Assembly (NCBI GenBank): GCA_026874595.1
Contig: CM049316.1
Coordinates: 58,537,676-58,601,675 of the forward strand
DNA length: 64,000 nt
Direction: 5' to 3'
DNA from: Sipunculus nudus
Lineage: Eukaryota; Annelida; Sipuncula; Golfingiida; Sipunculidae
A program made the position numbers and the translations under genes. Positions within the stretch are counted from its first letter, which is position 1; each line of letters starts with the position of its first letter. Below are positions 38,395-49,950 of the stretch, piece after piece. The notes under the pieces are model-generated. The model saw only the letters and a program-made list of their open reading frames with translations. It was not told where the DNA came from and ran no database searches.

Positions 38395-38540
38395 CAGTGA
38401 ACTCCCGCATGACGACCACCCCGTTAACACGACCACCCAGCTAACACGACCACATTTCTTGGTCCAGGAATTGTCTAATATAAATTATCATATAAACAAA
38501 TTCGGGAACACGACCACCCGGCTATCACGAATGTACACTG
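38395..38540. mobile_element. Mini-pogo-like MITE, 146 bp
   Basis: Left CAGTGAACTCCCGCATGACG, right end complementary to CAGTGTACATTCGTGATAGC, internal AACACGACCACC repeats. Unit A at 2980-3020 keeps the uninterrupted site (GGGTTGACAACAACACTCTG then ACATCAGTCCTTAG), so the element entered unit B after the split, or was lost cleanly from A. Confidence 0.7.
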
Positions 38541-38765
38541 CTTCATTCTTTGACATCAGTCCTTAGTTTTATTTAAATTAATTATGGTGGGGTTGCTTTG
38601 GCATACATTAACATTTGCATCTTTAGGGCGTTAAGGTTATGTTAGTTGTGTTAGGGATAAATTTAGGGATTAACCCCGGTAAAATTTTTAAGGTCAGCAA
38701 GATGGTAAATTGGACGGACATTTATTTAATGTCAATCACATTTGAATAACAGGCCTTTCAGAGTC

Positions 38766-41097
38766 CTAGCTAAGTGCTGAATGCAGACGAGACCAAAATA
38801 CAGGGACCTTGTCTATCATGTGTTCCCCTGGCCAAACAAGGTACGTGTGGCGTCTCATAATACCCACTAAGGTGTGCGGCATATCATCAGTAGAAACTTC
38901 CTCGAGCAAAATAACTATAATTTTATCTACTCCCCTCTCCATCATGTGAACCCTGGCCATATGCATTTCAAATTTACACCAACCACTACGAACAAAACTC
39001 TGGGACAGCACAATAATGGTTTTGCGACTGGTGGATATGCTGCGGAGAATACTTTCTTCAATAGGCCACCCAATTTCGAAATCCCTGTGATGAACACAAA
39101 GGCGATACGGAGTTTCCCCTCCTTCCAGGTTAGGGATAAGATGATTATCTACCCATCGAAAGTCACTCTCGCTGTAGGCCACAAAGGCATCGTTTTGAAA
39201 AGCTCCTCTTTCCTCGAATAATTCAGCATATAGCTCACGACGGATTTTCAGACGAAGACATAAATATTTTATGTCCCATCTGTGACGATAAGCAATAATT
39301 GAGACCGTCAGACAAAGGAGGGCGCTGATCAAAATTCCAGACATTACGTATAACCATTCAATACTAAGGCATTTTCTTTCAAGAGTGGGTAAAATGTTCA
39401 ACTGAAGTTGTGACAATGATAAATGTCGACCTTCGACATTACAGGATATTTCCGAAATGTTTACGAGGTTAAATCTAAATCGATACATCCACATAAGGAA
39501 ATGTAAAGAACTACAAGAACATTCTATTGGGTTGTCCCTCAAGTCAATTAACAGCCTGGTGTTCCTTAATTTAACACTTAACTTGGATAAAACATTTCCA
39601 TTCAAATATGAAATCCTGTTTCTGGAAATATCTAGATGGAGCAGATTACCCAAATCAGTTATGCCTAAAGGAATATCAATCAAATAATTGTATTTTAATA
39701 TCAGAACTTCTAAATGTGGATGGGTGGAGGCATTAAAAGCCTTGGTGGATATACTGAAGATATTGTTAGACCTCAGATCCAACTCTTTGAGGTTATTTAA
39801 GTATGGTAATGGTCCTCCGGTCGTCGATATCAGTCCCCCTAAATTGTTGTTTGAAAGGTTTAATGAAACAATTGCTGAGGCTAGGTTTTTGCCAACGCTA
39901 TTTTGTGACACATTGTGGCAGTTGTTACCGGACAGATCTATGTGCAGGCCTGTCCCTGGGTGGCAAAGTTCTACGGTTCCCATGAATTCCAGTACCCTGT
40001 TATTGGCAAAATCTATAAATGCGTCTTTTATATAGACATGGTTGTATAAATAGAAGTTAAAACTTGGTGGCTTGTTTATGAGATCACAGATTTGGCGAGC
40101 ATACAGTTTGGTCAAATTTGTCGGCCAGTAAAATACAGTTGTTGTAAAGCTATATCCTTTCTTTAACTGAACTGGGCTAACGCTATTGTTAGTTCCCGAA
40201 GCATAAGCAGCCGTATTGAAGAAATTATCATGCTCAGTGTCGCATATGTTGTTTGTAGAGCCTAAAGACCAGAACCTGTGTTTAATAGCGTGATGTTGGC
40301 GCCTGACGCCCTTACTGCTCCCACCCATGGTTTGATCATTTATGTTGAGAACTCTGAGATGCTCTAACCCTAATAAAAAATAATACATAATACATATAAA
40401 GATGGTTCACATCAAGGTAGAGTTCCTCTAAATTCGGTGTATATGCACTGAACAAGCTCTCGATATATCCGATGTTATTTCTACTAAGGTAAAGGGTTCT
40501 CAGTGATGGAGTCCTTATCGATTCTAGAAATTCTTTTGACATGTCATTTTTAGAAATCACATTGCTTGATGTTATATGCACCAGTGACAAAACTTTCAGT
40601 TTTTTCTTCGGAACAGAACGCATCAAATTAATCAGAAGACGATATCTGTCCCTGCCAAGCCGATAATTTCGTGACAAGTCCAGTCTTTCTAAGTCTACAA
40701 GTGGGGCCATCACAGCAGACTGGTTCAGTTGTTCCAAGTCGACTCCGAGGCGATTATAAGTAAGATCTAGAATTTGTAAGCGAGTAAGACCATCGAAGGC
40801 CCCGGTTTCCAGTATCTCTAGTCCGATCCCCTGCACATGTAATTCAATCAAATGAACACATTTGACAAAAGCATTTTGCTTTATCCTGGATATCTTGTTT
40901 CCAGAGAGGATAAACTCTGTAACGTCTTCTTTGCAGAGATCCGGTATCCCAACTAGTCCTTTGTGACTACAATCTACACGGACAGAGGCGCCGGTGCGTT
41001 CACAGGTACAGGGGGAGCAACTGAATGACTGTGTTTCTGAAAACACCACTGAATGCACCAAAAGGATGACATGGATGAGTAAGGACTTATGCTGCAT
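38766..41097 (-). CDS. Toll-like receptor, copy 2 (one frameshift)
   Basis: Best-preserved of the three TLRs and intronless. It reads as about 774 residues if the two overlapping frames form one gene. Order: signal peptide (about 1-22), cysteine-rich N-cap (CSPCTCERTG...VDC), LRRs to about residue 510 (LSGNKISRI, ILDLTYNRLG, VSLNLSNNNLGG, LHLDISRNRIS), single C-terminal cysteine cluster (NPIECSCSSLHFL...SC...KC, about 515-572), membrane span about 579-601 (GILISALLCLTVSIIAY), then a TIR domain about 633-770 with box 1 NDAFVAYSE, box 2 HHRDFEIGWPI, and FW near the end. This is the single-cysteine-cluster layout common in vertebrate and many mollusc TLRs. The break is a perfect 7-bp tandem duplication at 40380-40393 (ATAATAC twice), absent from copies 1 and 3. 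It could be a real null allele, a polymorphism or a sequencing error. The ligand is unknown; TIR signalling through MyD88-type adaptors is family knowledge. Confidence 0.9.
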
Positions 41098-41682
41098 CTT
41101 CGAATCCTCTTGTTAGTGTCAAATAGAACTAGAGGTTTTCTGTGGAGGCGTTTTGGTAAATCTTCGTCTTCCGTTTTATCAGTCGTAGGTATTTCGTTCA
41201 GGTATTAATGTACACCCTCTTCTGTCAAAAACTGTTGAGGATGCCTTCTAACTGCATGAAAAAAAAACTCTCTGTGGACAGCTTTTTTTCCTCTCCAATT
41301 TTTTATTTATCCCATCTGAAGTATTATACATAATGAGCATTATATTTATAAAATAGAACGTTTATTTTCTTTACATTATTTATATGAAAGTTTCCAGTTC
41401 ACTCGAGAATAAAACCTTCCCTGACATTTTTGAAGATTTATGAGATTCTCAACCTATTAAGAGATTTTCAAACTATCATTTATAAGACATAAAGTAATAC
41501 CGGTGCTCTATTTATTTCACACTCAGATGATTGACAGATGATTCCGACATCATTTGTCTGTCATATTTTAGAACACAGTTCGCATACGAGATATTTTTAA
41601 TCAAAATGATTATTAAGCTGGGGAAAATATATTTTCTTTATGACATTTTTAGACATAAAATTGGTTGACAGGTTGGTTAATA

Positions 41683-43190
41683 ACAAATGGCCCATGGGTT
41701 ATGACGCTCAGCTGAATTCAAGGAGCCTTGAACAATGTGTAAAATGACTCCCAGAGTGCTCAAAATCACACATTTTCCCAATAGACCTTAGATATAGGTT
41801 ACAGCGACCTTATTCTATATCCAGCTGCTACCATTTGTGCCCATCTGACTAATAATGTTAAAATCATGTTATTTCACACAGCTTGGTAAATATGTGTCAC
41901 ATAGGCATTTTTTCAGGTATCAACAGATATTTTAATGGACCTCCCTAATAGTCAAGTACGTGGATTCTAGGCTAAATTGATAGATTTGTGCCCCATTTGA
42001 TTCACTGAGTGCCTACAAATCCTGTTTTCTGTCCAAATTCGCAAAATATAGGTCACCATGACCTTATTTCAGGTTTCCAAGGAGATTCGCCAAGGACCTC
42101 CATGGATGTATAGTTAGAAATTTCTAGGTCTAACAGTAACGGTTTGTGCCCTATAAACAGCGAGACCACTTCATTCGAAGGTCTTAAAAACAGAGAGAAA
42201 AATGTGTAACAAATAGAAAAAAAAACAGTCTCCGGGAACTGATGATACACTTCATGATCTATATACATGGAAAGTGTCATGGAGATCAATTTATGAGTTA
42301 TTCAGCTACTGGAGCTTTTGTATCAATTTTTAATTATCTGGGGGATACTAACGAGCCACATAGCCCAGAGGAAATGGGTAACAGAGTCCTAATTTCAGGT
42401 TTCCTAGATATTTCAAAGACCTCCCTGGACGTCAAGTTTAAAGATTCTAGATGAAACGGTTACGATGTGTGCCGCTTCATTTGAACGTCTCAAAAATAGA
42501 CAAAATATTTTTAAAAATTCGTAAAAACAGGGTGCCGCCATCAATCTACGGGAACTTATCAAAGCAACGAATAATGGCGATCAATGCGTTAGATATTCAG
42601 ATACTGGAGCCTTTGAATTAAAGAAGTAATTATTCTGGGGGCATTTACGAACCCCATAGCTTAAAATATCTTAGTAACAGAGGTTTAATTTCAGGTTTCC
42701 AAGGAGGTATTTAATGGGCCTCCCTTGATGTCAAGTTAAAAGATTCTAGGTCCAACAGTGGCGAATTGTGCCCTCTTATTAGATGACCGCTTCATTTAAA
42801 GGTTTCAATAGAAGGGAAAAAATGCGTAAAAATAAAAAAATACAGGTGATGCCACAAGTCTGCAGGAACATCAGAACACCCATGATCATTATGCATGCAT
42901 GGTGCAAAGAATCATGGCAGTAGTTATTCAGATACTGAAGGCTTTGTATAAAATTAATAATTATTCTGGGTTGAGTTAACAAGCCCATAGCTCGTGGATA
43001 TTGGTAACAGAGACCTTATTTCAAGTTTCCATGCAGATTTTCTATGGACCTCCCGAATGTACAGTTAGAAGTTTCTAAGTCCAACGGTTACGTTTTGTGT
43101 CCTGGTAACGACCGGACGGCCAGACAACCGGACGACCGCGGACAAAGGGTGATCGCTATAGCTCAGATGACTTACAGTCAGCTGAGCTTA
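41683..43190. mobile_element. Tandem-core element with terminal hairpin (pearl/Helentron-like)
   Basis: Starts AACAAATGGCCCATGGGTTA then GACGCTCAGCTGA and ends with a near-perfect hairpin, GCTCAG-TGAC / GTCA-CTGAGC, at about 43158-43186, before TTAAAA. The core is a degenerate tandem array of about 300-330 bp units marked by TTTCAGGTTTCCAAGGAG-like text at about 42068, 42394, 42692 and 43018. Unit A has the empty site (about 6215-6250). No coding sequence. Tandem-core bivalve elements (pearl) and Helentron-derived elements with 3' hairpins share this build; the assignment is inference. Confidence 0.6.
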
Positions 43191-43339
43191 AAATAGAACG
43201 CATCCGCTTCATGTGAAATAATTGAAATGTAGCTTTGATTTCGTTTCAAGTTTCCTGTAATAAACTTGATCACCAAAGGCTGAACATTTACTCCTATCAA
43301 TAACCGACCTAGATAGGCTGATGAATTGGTCCCAACCGT

Positions 43340-43755
43340 AAAAAGATATTTGAAAACGTAAATGAGCCAGGCGAAATATAAACTGAGGAAAAAAACATAT
43401 AATGCCAGGGGCGAATACAGAGCGTTCTGGAGGATTCCCCTTCGCTTTACTGAGAGAAATAATGTTTTTATTTTTTTTTTCATTATTAAAATGTTTAACA
43501 CCCCGCCCCCTTTGTCCCCTTGCTGGGATCCATCGATATATGAAAACGTTAATGAGCTAGGCGAAATATAAACTGTGAAAATATATATATATATATATAT
43601 ATATATAATGCCAGGGGTAGATACAGAGCGTTCAGAAAGTTTCTCCTTCGTCTTACTGAGAGAAATAATCTCTTAATTTTTTTTTTTTTTTTTTATTATT
43701 CAAATGTTTAACCCCCCCCCCCCCCGCCCCCCAACCCATCCCCCCTCCCAACCCC
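43340..43755. repeat. Local ~200-bp tandem duplication with poly-T and poly-C
   Basis: 43345-43535 and 43540-43750 repeat ATGARCYAGGCGAAATATAA, AATGCCAGGGG, ATACAGAGCGTTC and ACTGAGAGAAATAAT, then T-runs and C-runs. Unit A (6370-6440) has one copy, so this duplication is younger than the unit. Confidence 0.8.
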
Positions 43756-44844
43756 CCAACCCCCCGTTTATAGAGCATTACAGTGTTAAAATGTTACAGG
43801 AAATCCCTTAGTAAACCAGTTCTTTGGTCCACCTCTGCGTGCAGGGTACAACCGCTGTACCAGATATTGAAGTCTGACCTTATCACTTTTTTTCATATTA
43901 CATGTATACGTATAAGGTATAAGCTAAATCTCCCTTTCTGGATCTACTCACGGTAAAACACATATCTAAAATTTTAAATGATCTCACCTGCTTTGTCTAG
44001 ACCATTGGTTAGGGAACTCACTTGGGCAGACTGATCCGTCTTTATTGATGAATGTGTTACAATTGTTTTGTTCTTTTATCCTATTATAAACGCCCATTGT
44101 TTATGACGACAGCGCGTACAACATTCTTGGAAATAAATCATCAAGGCCATCCATAAACTGTGATTATTATGTCATCATATGTGCAGCGAGTTAACGATTA
44201 TATTATCAAAAACCACAGTCCGTCAGCTAGGATCGTGTTTGTCACGAGGCTTGCCTGCTTCTTCTTCCTTGTTCAGTTTTGGTCACCAGGAATTGGGGCT
44301 GATTTTTACTGTACTGCATCTAGAACCTCACACATAGCTTCAATTGATCCTTTTTCCAGAAGTTTCCCGTGAACAGAATTTTAAATACTGTCGTTGGCTT
44401 TGCGGGTTAAATTTTCGCTACTTTCACAATTTCTTTGTTTCACGAGAGTTCGAATGCACTTGTACAACAAAAAAGGTCACCTGATAGGCTCATCACATTT
44501 GGCAACTATCCCCGTAACATATTATCAGGCTCTAAATTTGTAGATTTACGACATGTAATCATGTTGACATATAACATCTTTTTAGTGGCTGTGGTGCTCC
44601 GATAGTTCCGTGACCGTGTGTAGGTATGTGCGTGACTGCGTGAAAATCGAACGCTAATTTCACGTATTGGCTAAAGCCGGGAAAGCCGAATAGCACTAAT
44701 TTCTGTCAGAAACAAATCGCAAATGATCAATGAAATTCCATACACATCCGATAGATTCAAAAAATGTTTATTCGTTGTTACAAATAGGGGAGACCTCGGC
44801 GGGGGAATTCCTCGTACAGACTACTGGGCATCCGCCGACTGATA

Positions 44845-45896
44845 CACTCAAAAACCAGATTGGTTAAATATATAACCAATTTAATTGGTTAAGCCAGTTT
44901 TGGTTGTTTTAACCAAGATATTGTTTATCTTAACCAATGCATTGTTGAAGTACTAACCAAACCAGTTGGTTGTTTTGAACAATTTTTATTGGTTAACAGA
45001 ATTAAAATACTGTATGTAGGTTTAACCAATATATTGGTCAATTGATAACCAAAATATTGGTTACTTTAGCACACATATATGACCAATTTGGTTGGTTGAG
45101 ATGATATTGGTTGATTTAACCAACACATTGGTAATTTCAACCAACTTGTAACCAAACTCATTGGTCATTTAGACCAATTTTGATTGGTCGACCGTTTGAT
45201 TGGATATATTTAACCAGTTTTCTTGGTTGAGTTAAACATTGGTTGATTTTTTCAACATATTGGTTATTTTACCAACTGATTGGTCAAGCACTGACCAAAC
45301 CGATTTGTCAGTTTTAAAATAAGACACAAAAGTGCTCCAAATCAGACACAAGAGTAGCAAGCTTCACTGGCTGAGGGGCAAAACGTCTGACTTGTATGCG
45401 AGCGGTCACAGGTTCGAGTCCAAGACCGGGCGGAATTTGTTTCCTCTTGAATCCCACACCAAAGCAACCCGAGACTGAAAAATGGCTCACAAGAAGACTC
45501 CCTATCAATCTGAAGAATAAAACAACTGAGAAGGGGACGAAAAGTAGCAGTGCACACATAAATGTGTCCACTAGTATGACCAATTTGAATTGGTTCATGT
45601 GACCAATTTATTATCTGATTTAACCAATTTGTTTTGGTTGACCTCAACCAAAGTACATTGGTTGAGAATAACCAAATTATTTTGGTCAAACTGACCAATT
45701 TTGTTGGTTTAAATGATCAGCTGTGTTGGTTGCTCTGACCAATATAAAGGTAAATTTGACCAATACCTGTTCTTTGATTACGACCAAAATAAATTGGTTG
45801 TTTTAAGCAATAAATTGTTTGGACATATTTTGACCAATTAAATTGGTTAGATTCAACCAACTTTTTGGTTGATTCAACCAATCTGTTTTTTGAGTG
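44845..45896. mobile_element. AACCAAT/ATTGGTT-filled TIR element
   Basis: 1052-bp element, TA on both sides (44843-44844, 45897-45898). Inverted ends: CACTCAAAAA then CAGATTGGTT. Nearly the whole interior is a degenerate array of short palindromes of the type AACCAAT-ATTGGTT, spaced about 30-40 bp. It is broken at about 45310-45590 by a SINE-like segment. The empty site is preserved in unit A (CTGCCTGCTAGAGTAACC, about 9013-9030). No open frame. The TA duplication suggests a Tc1/mariner or pogo transposase acting in trans. Confidence 0.8.
45346..45570 (+). mobile_element. tRNA-derived SINE, family B, copy 2
   Basis: CTGGCTGAGGGGCAAAACG, TCTGACTTGTATGCGAGCGG and B box GGTTCGAGTCC in tRNA-like spacing, matching the layout at 23150-23270. 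Sits inside the AACCAAT element, so either it inserted there or the element carries it as its core. Confidence 0.6.
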
Positions 45897-46440
45897 TATA
45901 GTGACCTTGCTGGAAGTTATTCCTTGCATATTCAAAACGGGGCTTCCGTTTACAAAGAAAAAAAATAACATGGCGTCCAATAACAGAGGCATTGGTTACA
46001 CTGGTAGCGACACATGGCGTCTGCTCGAGAGACTACAGGTTAACAAATCAAGCGATTGTTTTCAAGGTCAATCGATCTTTGTATATTTCGATAATTCTGT
46101 TATTTGCGTGATGAAATAAATTGATATAAGAGAAACTGTATATTTTACACCATCTCGATCAATCCCATACATGAAAGACAACTTTATTGGTGACATGCTC
46201 AAACATCTGCAAATATTAGCTGCTCTTTGGCTCTTTTACTGTCATAAATATTCCGGAAAAAAAAATGCCGATGTAAGGCCGACAACCCACGTCAGATGCC
46301 ATGTTACATATGACTACAAGAACCAAAGGGTTGTAAAATGTTAATGTTGGTTTTTGTCTGGAGGTTTTTGACTTGATATTGCTCCTTTAGTCCCTCAGGC
46401 ACTTGAGTGTCAACATGTGTGACAATTTTTTAAATTAAGG

Positions 46441-46995
46441 ATATTAGTTTTATTCATTAACTTATTACTTACTTTTTATTAATGAAGACATAACTGATAC
46501 AGGATAATGGTGGAGCACCATATAAAGACCAGAATAAGATGAGAAAGGAACATAGGAACATAATATAATGAATCATCATCAAAGTAAAAGCATTTACTGA
46601 ACCGAATAAACATACACGAAACAAGTAGATCCCAATATCATCGACCAATGAGTCCTGAACTTTGATTTCCTGCCTCAAACGCCATTTATTATCATGTTAT
46701 TTTTCGATGTATACATATTCTGGGAAAACTGATTAATCACCAGAGGCCCGTTATATCCTGTAAAATCACGTGAACAGCAAGTGAATGATAGGATCAAACA
46801 AACAATGCGTTCATCTGAGCACGTGTTTGTCAGGAGGCATGCCTTCCAGCTTTTACCCTGTAGCAATGATGTAGTATTCGCCACCAGAGTCCTCCCGCGT
46901 ACAGATCCATTCTAAATTGATCTTGGAGTCCGAATCCAAATCTAATTTCCTTAATTTTAAATATATTTTAATTTTGATAAAGCAGATCTGAAGCT

Positions 46996-47091
<96 letters not shown>

Positions 47092-47110
47092 TGTATTTGT
47101 GGCGGGTGGC
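46441..47110. other. Unassigned sequence ending in a long (TA)n
   Basis: Nothing recognised up to 46998; then about 90 bp of almost pure TA (46998-47089). Confidence 0.5.
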
Positions 47111-47123
47111 GCTTTGACTTTAG

Positions 47124-47343
47124 TCAATTATATACTTTCATTTCCATTATGCTTGTCAGATCTTGTTTCGGTTGAGTTGAGGTAAAAAAAATGGCTTTCC
47201 ATCTGATGTGTTTTATTAATTGTTCCATCTTTTTTAGTAGCGTATTTTTCTTGTGGCGTATTCCCTGTATGTTTTTGTTGGAGTAGCCTATGTTGAACCG
47301 GTGCGTCAATGCGTGTTGTACGTTTGCTCGGCAGAGTGCTCAA
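47124..47343 (-). mobile_element. Possible N-terminal fragment of a YRDD-type reverse transcriptase element
   Basis: Two overlapping minus-strand frames. One reads HRFNIGYSNKNIQG and later MEQLIKHIRWKAIFF, which reminds me of the region before the RT domain in the retroelement family seen at 57690-58427. This is memory-based and weak; the piece is short and decayed. Confidence 0.3.
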
Positions 47344-47344
47344 T

Positions 47345-48735
47345 CAATCCATACCTATAATAAACACGCAGGTGTATTTTCCTCTTCCGAGAGATTTAGC
47401 TGAGAGATTAACCTGCTTCCTCTCTGGCCTGGCCCTCTAAAATCGGCCATGAATTCCAAGAAAAATTTTCTTTCATACGAGATTATTTTCCATTTTGCCG
47501 CATAATTAATAATTTTAATATTTGTTCTCACACAAGTGTTCAATCTTTCTTTTTAAATAGCCTCCACGGAAGGCACGCTTTTTCAAGAGGTGCCTTTAGG
47601 ATTTTTTTGCATCTCGAGCTCGCTGGCCACAGAACGTCGGTTCTGGTTTTGTGCAGTTCGTCACGGTCACAGGTTCACTATAATCCCCAATGATTATATG
47701 TTCCTGTGATAAATTTACTCAATCAAAATGAAGTAAAAGTTTTTAATTCAAGCACTTTCAATGCGGGTATTTTCAGCTGGGTCAAAAGCTCAACCTATTT
47801 ATGGATTGTTTGATAACAATTTGTTCAAAAAGAAGCCCTACAACCTAAATACAAATGGGGACCTTGGTACGCATATTTCTTAGAATTCGTAATCTACAGG
47901 GACGTTAAAAATCATGTTGCCAATAGATTTTTAAACCGATATGATTAACAATCCAAATTCTGTGGTTAGAACATTAAACTTCCATCAGAATCTCCTTATT
48001 ATTCAAGTGTTAATGTTGTCATGAGTAAGCACTCTCACGATTCAGCAAAACGGGTTCACCTGGCAAGTGGCAGTACAAATGCTCAAATGCGTACCAAGGA
48101 TTCGTCCTTTGTCGAAATTATATATAAAAAATAGATAATGGTAATCCTGATTACCTCAAAATTTAACAGATTCTTCAAAGGGTTTTATCGTAACCCTATT
48201 TATAATATTCAGCAAAATTCGTATAACATTTAACTTTATTATGCTATGAGACAAAGCAACGAATCATGACTTAAGTTATTTCTTTGCCACATACTTGCAC
48301 CGAAATATGTTAACCTTTATTTTATCTGGAAGTGTTGTCAGTTTCAATCAGACCTGCTGATTCCATGACCATCAACAAAGCTCATAACAAACATTTTATG
48401 CTGTAGGAATATATTTACCATAGCTTGTCTCCCTAGAGTGGCAGTTGCCCGCTGAATTTCGGCGTCCAAAGGCCTAAACATACCTAAGACTGCCCTCAAC
48501 TAACAATTAAAATATGTCATCTGGGCAATGTATACAAAGTATCTTTCGTAAATTTTCAGGTTGCTTTAGTCATAAAACTTCCTTTATTAACAATAGGTGG
48601 CTTCTATCTACAATCGTTATATCTATTATATTGTCATCACTCCAGCAATGATGATACCGTACCCGTGATGCTAACCGGCAAAATAAATTTCTCACTCCAA
48701 AATTATATTACGTAAACATTTAGCTTAGGGGAAAC
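47345..48735. other. No feature recognised
   Basis: No gene or named repeat between the units. A short minus-strand frame at 47355-47543 has no family features. Confidence 0.4.
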
Positions 48736-48761
48736 ATTGGGCCGACCTCGGATGCGTACCA

Positions 48762-49004
48762 ATGTCAGTGGCGCACACGTCCGGCGTTCCAAACGCATTG
48801 CTAAACAAGCAAGTTTCACATCAAACCTCAGTTTCCCTGACCTCAAAGTTGGGTGTCATCCCGGACAAACCCTCATATGTTCCCTATACATCGATATTCA
48901 AAACCATATCGGCAGAGCAAAGGTCCAGCTTTATAGCAGCTTCCTCGGGAAAGCAAGGTTCACTAACAAGAGATTTCAGTCCGCTTTTATGTTATATTCC
49001 GTAG
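48762..49004 (+). CDS. Unidentified ORF, 80 codons
   Basis: Ser/Thr-rich reading (MSVAHTSGVPNALLNKQVSH...) in a GC-richer island of the otherwise AT-rich gap. An overlapping frame (48737-49111) is longer but runs into TA repeats. No family recognised and no clear splice sites; could be an exon remnant or chance. Confidence 0.15.
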   Translation: MSVAHTSGVPNALLNKQVSHQTSVSLTSKLGVIPDKPSYVPYTSIFKTISAEQRSSFIAASSGKQGSLTRDFSPLLCYIP

Positions 49005-49950
49005 AACATATGTTTAAATATATTATATTATATATTTATAAAATATATATATATATATTTCATTATCTTTTCTTGAATTGCATAATTTGCAATTCCTTGC
49101 AAACCTCTTAAGTCGAGCAGATTGCTGGTGAATTCTAGCACAAGTAATGTTTATATCATTTAAGTGAACCACATGAAAAAAATTCCAACGAAAAGTTCAG
49201 GTATAAAATATGTGTCATTCAATTCCTACCAGTTCATTACAAAAACTATTTATCTGATACAACCATGGATTTTGTACTACTGAAACACACAATTAAATTA
49301 ATGAAACAGTACATTTCAGTAGAGTACTGATAATATTCTACTTTTAAATGTTTTGTTTATTACTCTGTGAATATATACATATACATAAAATACAAAAGTA
49401 CATTTCATTTTCTCTACCATTCTTTTTATTATGTTAGAAAAAGATGTCATCTGTCATATTTGAAATAAAGCTAAACAATTATTATTAATACAAGAGTCAT
49501 CAGAACAGACTTTACATGCACACACCATAACAGTATTTGCACCAATGTCCAACACATATTTAATTTGTGGAATTTAAAAGAATAGTGGCATTCCAGTTTT
49601 TATTTAGACGGGGTTATCAGTAACCTTTGAAAACTCTTTAAAGATTTTATTTATAATCAAATTTATTCTCTAGTTGACAGAAGTCAACCTGGGTTCCTTC
49701 GCTCAAGGTAATCTTCTAAATTTATTAAATATAAATCCATTTAAAGAAGAATGCCACGGTAGTTTTCCTTTTGCATATATAAACCTAAGCATTTCTAATA
49801 ATGTTTATAATATTGTTATATATACTATAATAATGTAATATTTGCATTAGACCCTTGATAAAAAGTTAGGTATTTACTTAATTGGATAGACAGGATAGAC
49901 AATTTTTAAAGAATCCATTGGCCAGACTTGATTGACAGACTACCTTTTTA

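Larger units (their letters stand above)
37240..46440. repeat. Segmental duplication unit B (second TLR)
   Basis: Collinear paralogue of unit A around the TLR at 38766-41097. It contains three insertions missing from unit A: a mini-pogo element (38395-38540), a tandem-core element (about 41683-43190) and the AACCAAT element (44845-45896). Unit A has recognisable empty sites for each. Confidence 0.8.

Noticed and set aside
38874-39221. A 115-codon plus-strand frame opposite the TIR domain, also open at 50059-50406
   Set aside because: It is open in both copies only because the TIR coding sequence opposite is nearly identical; no start context or family features.
39688-40035. Plus-strand frame opposite the LRR block (also 50873-51238)
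   Set aside because: Antisense shadow of the leucine-rich repeats.
40336-40388. Short intron at the frame change of TLR copy 2
   Set aside because: Copies 1 and 3 align without a gap when one 7-bp unit is ignored, and no GT-AG pair fits; a tandem duplication is the simpler reading.
41683-43190. CRISPR-like array because of regular repeats
   Set aside because: Units are about 300 bp and degenerate without unique spacers, and the genome is eukaryotic.
45369-45440. Possible tRNA gene (A- and B-box-like sequences)
   Set aside because: Stems do not pair as in a tRNA and the same head recurs at 23150 with SINE-like context.
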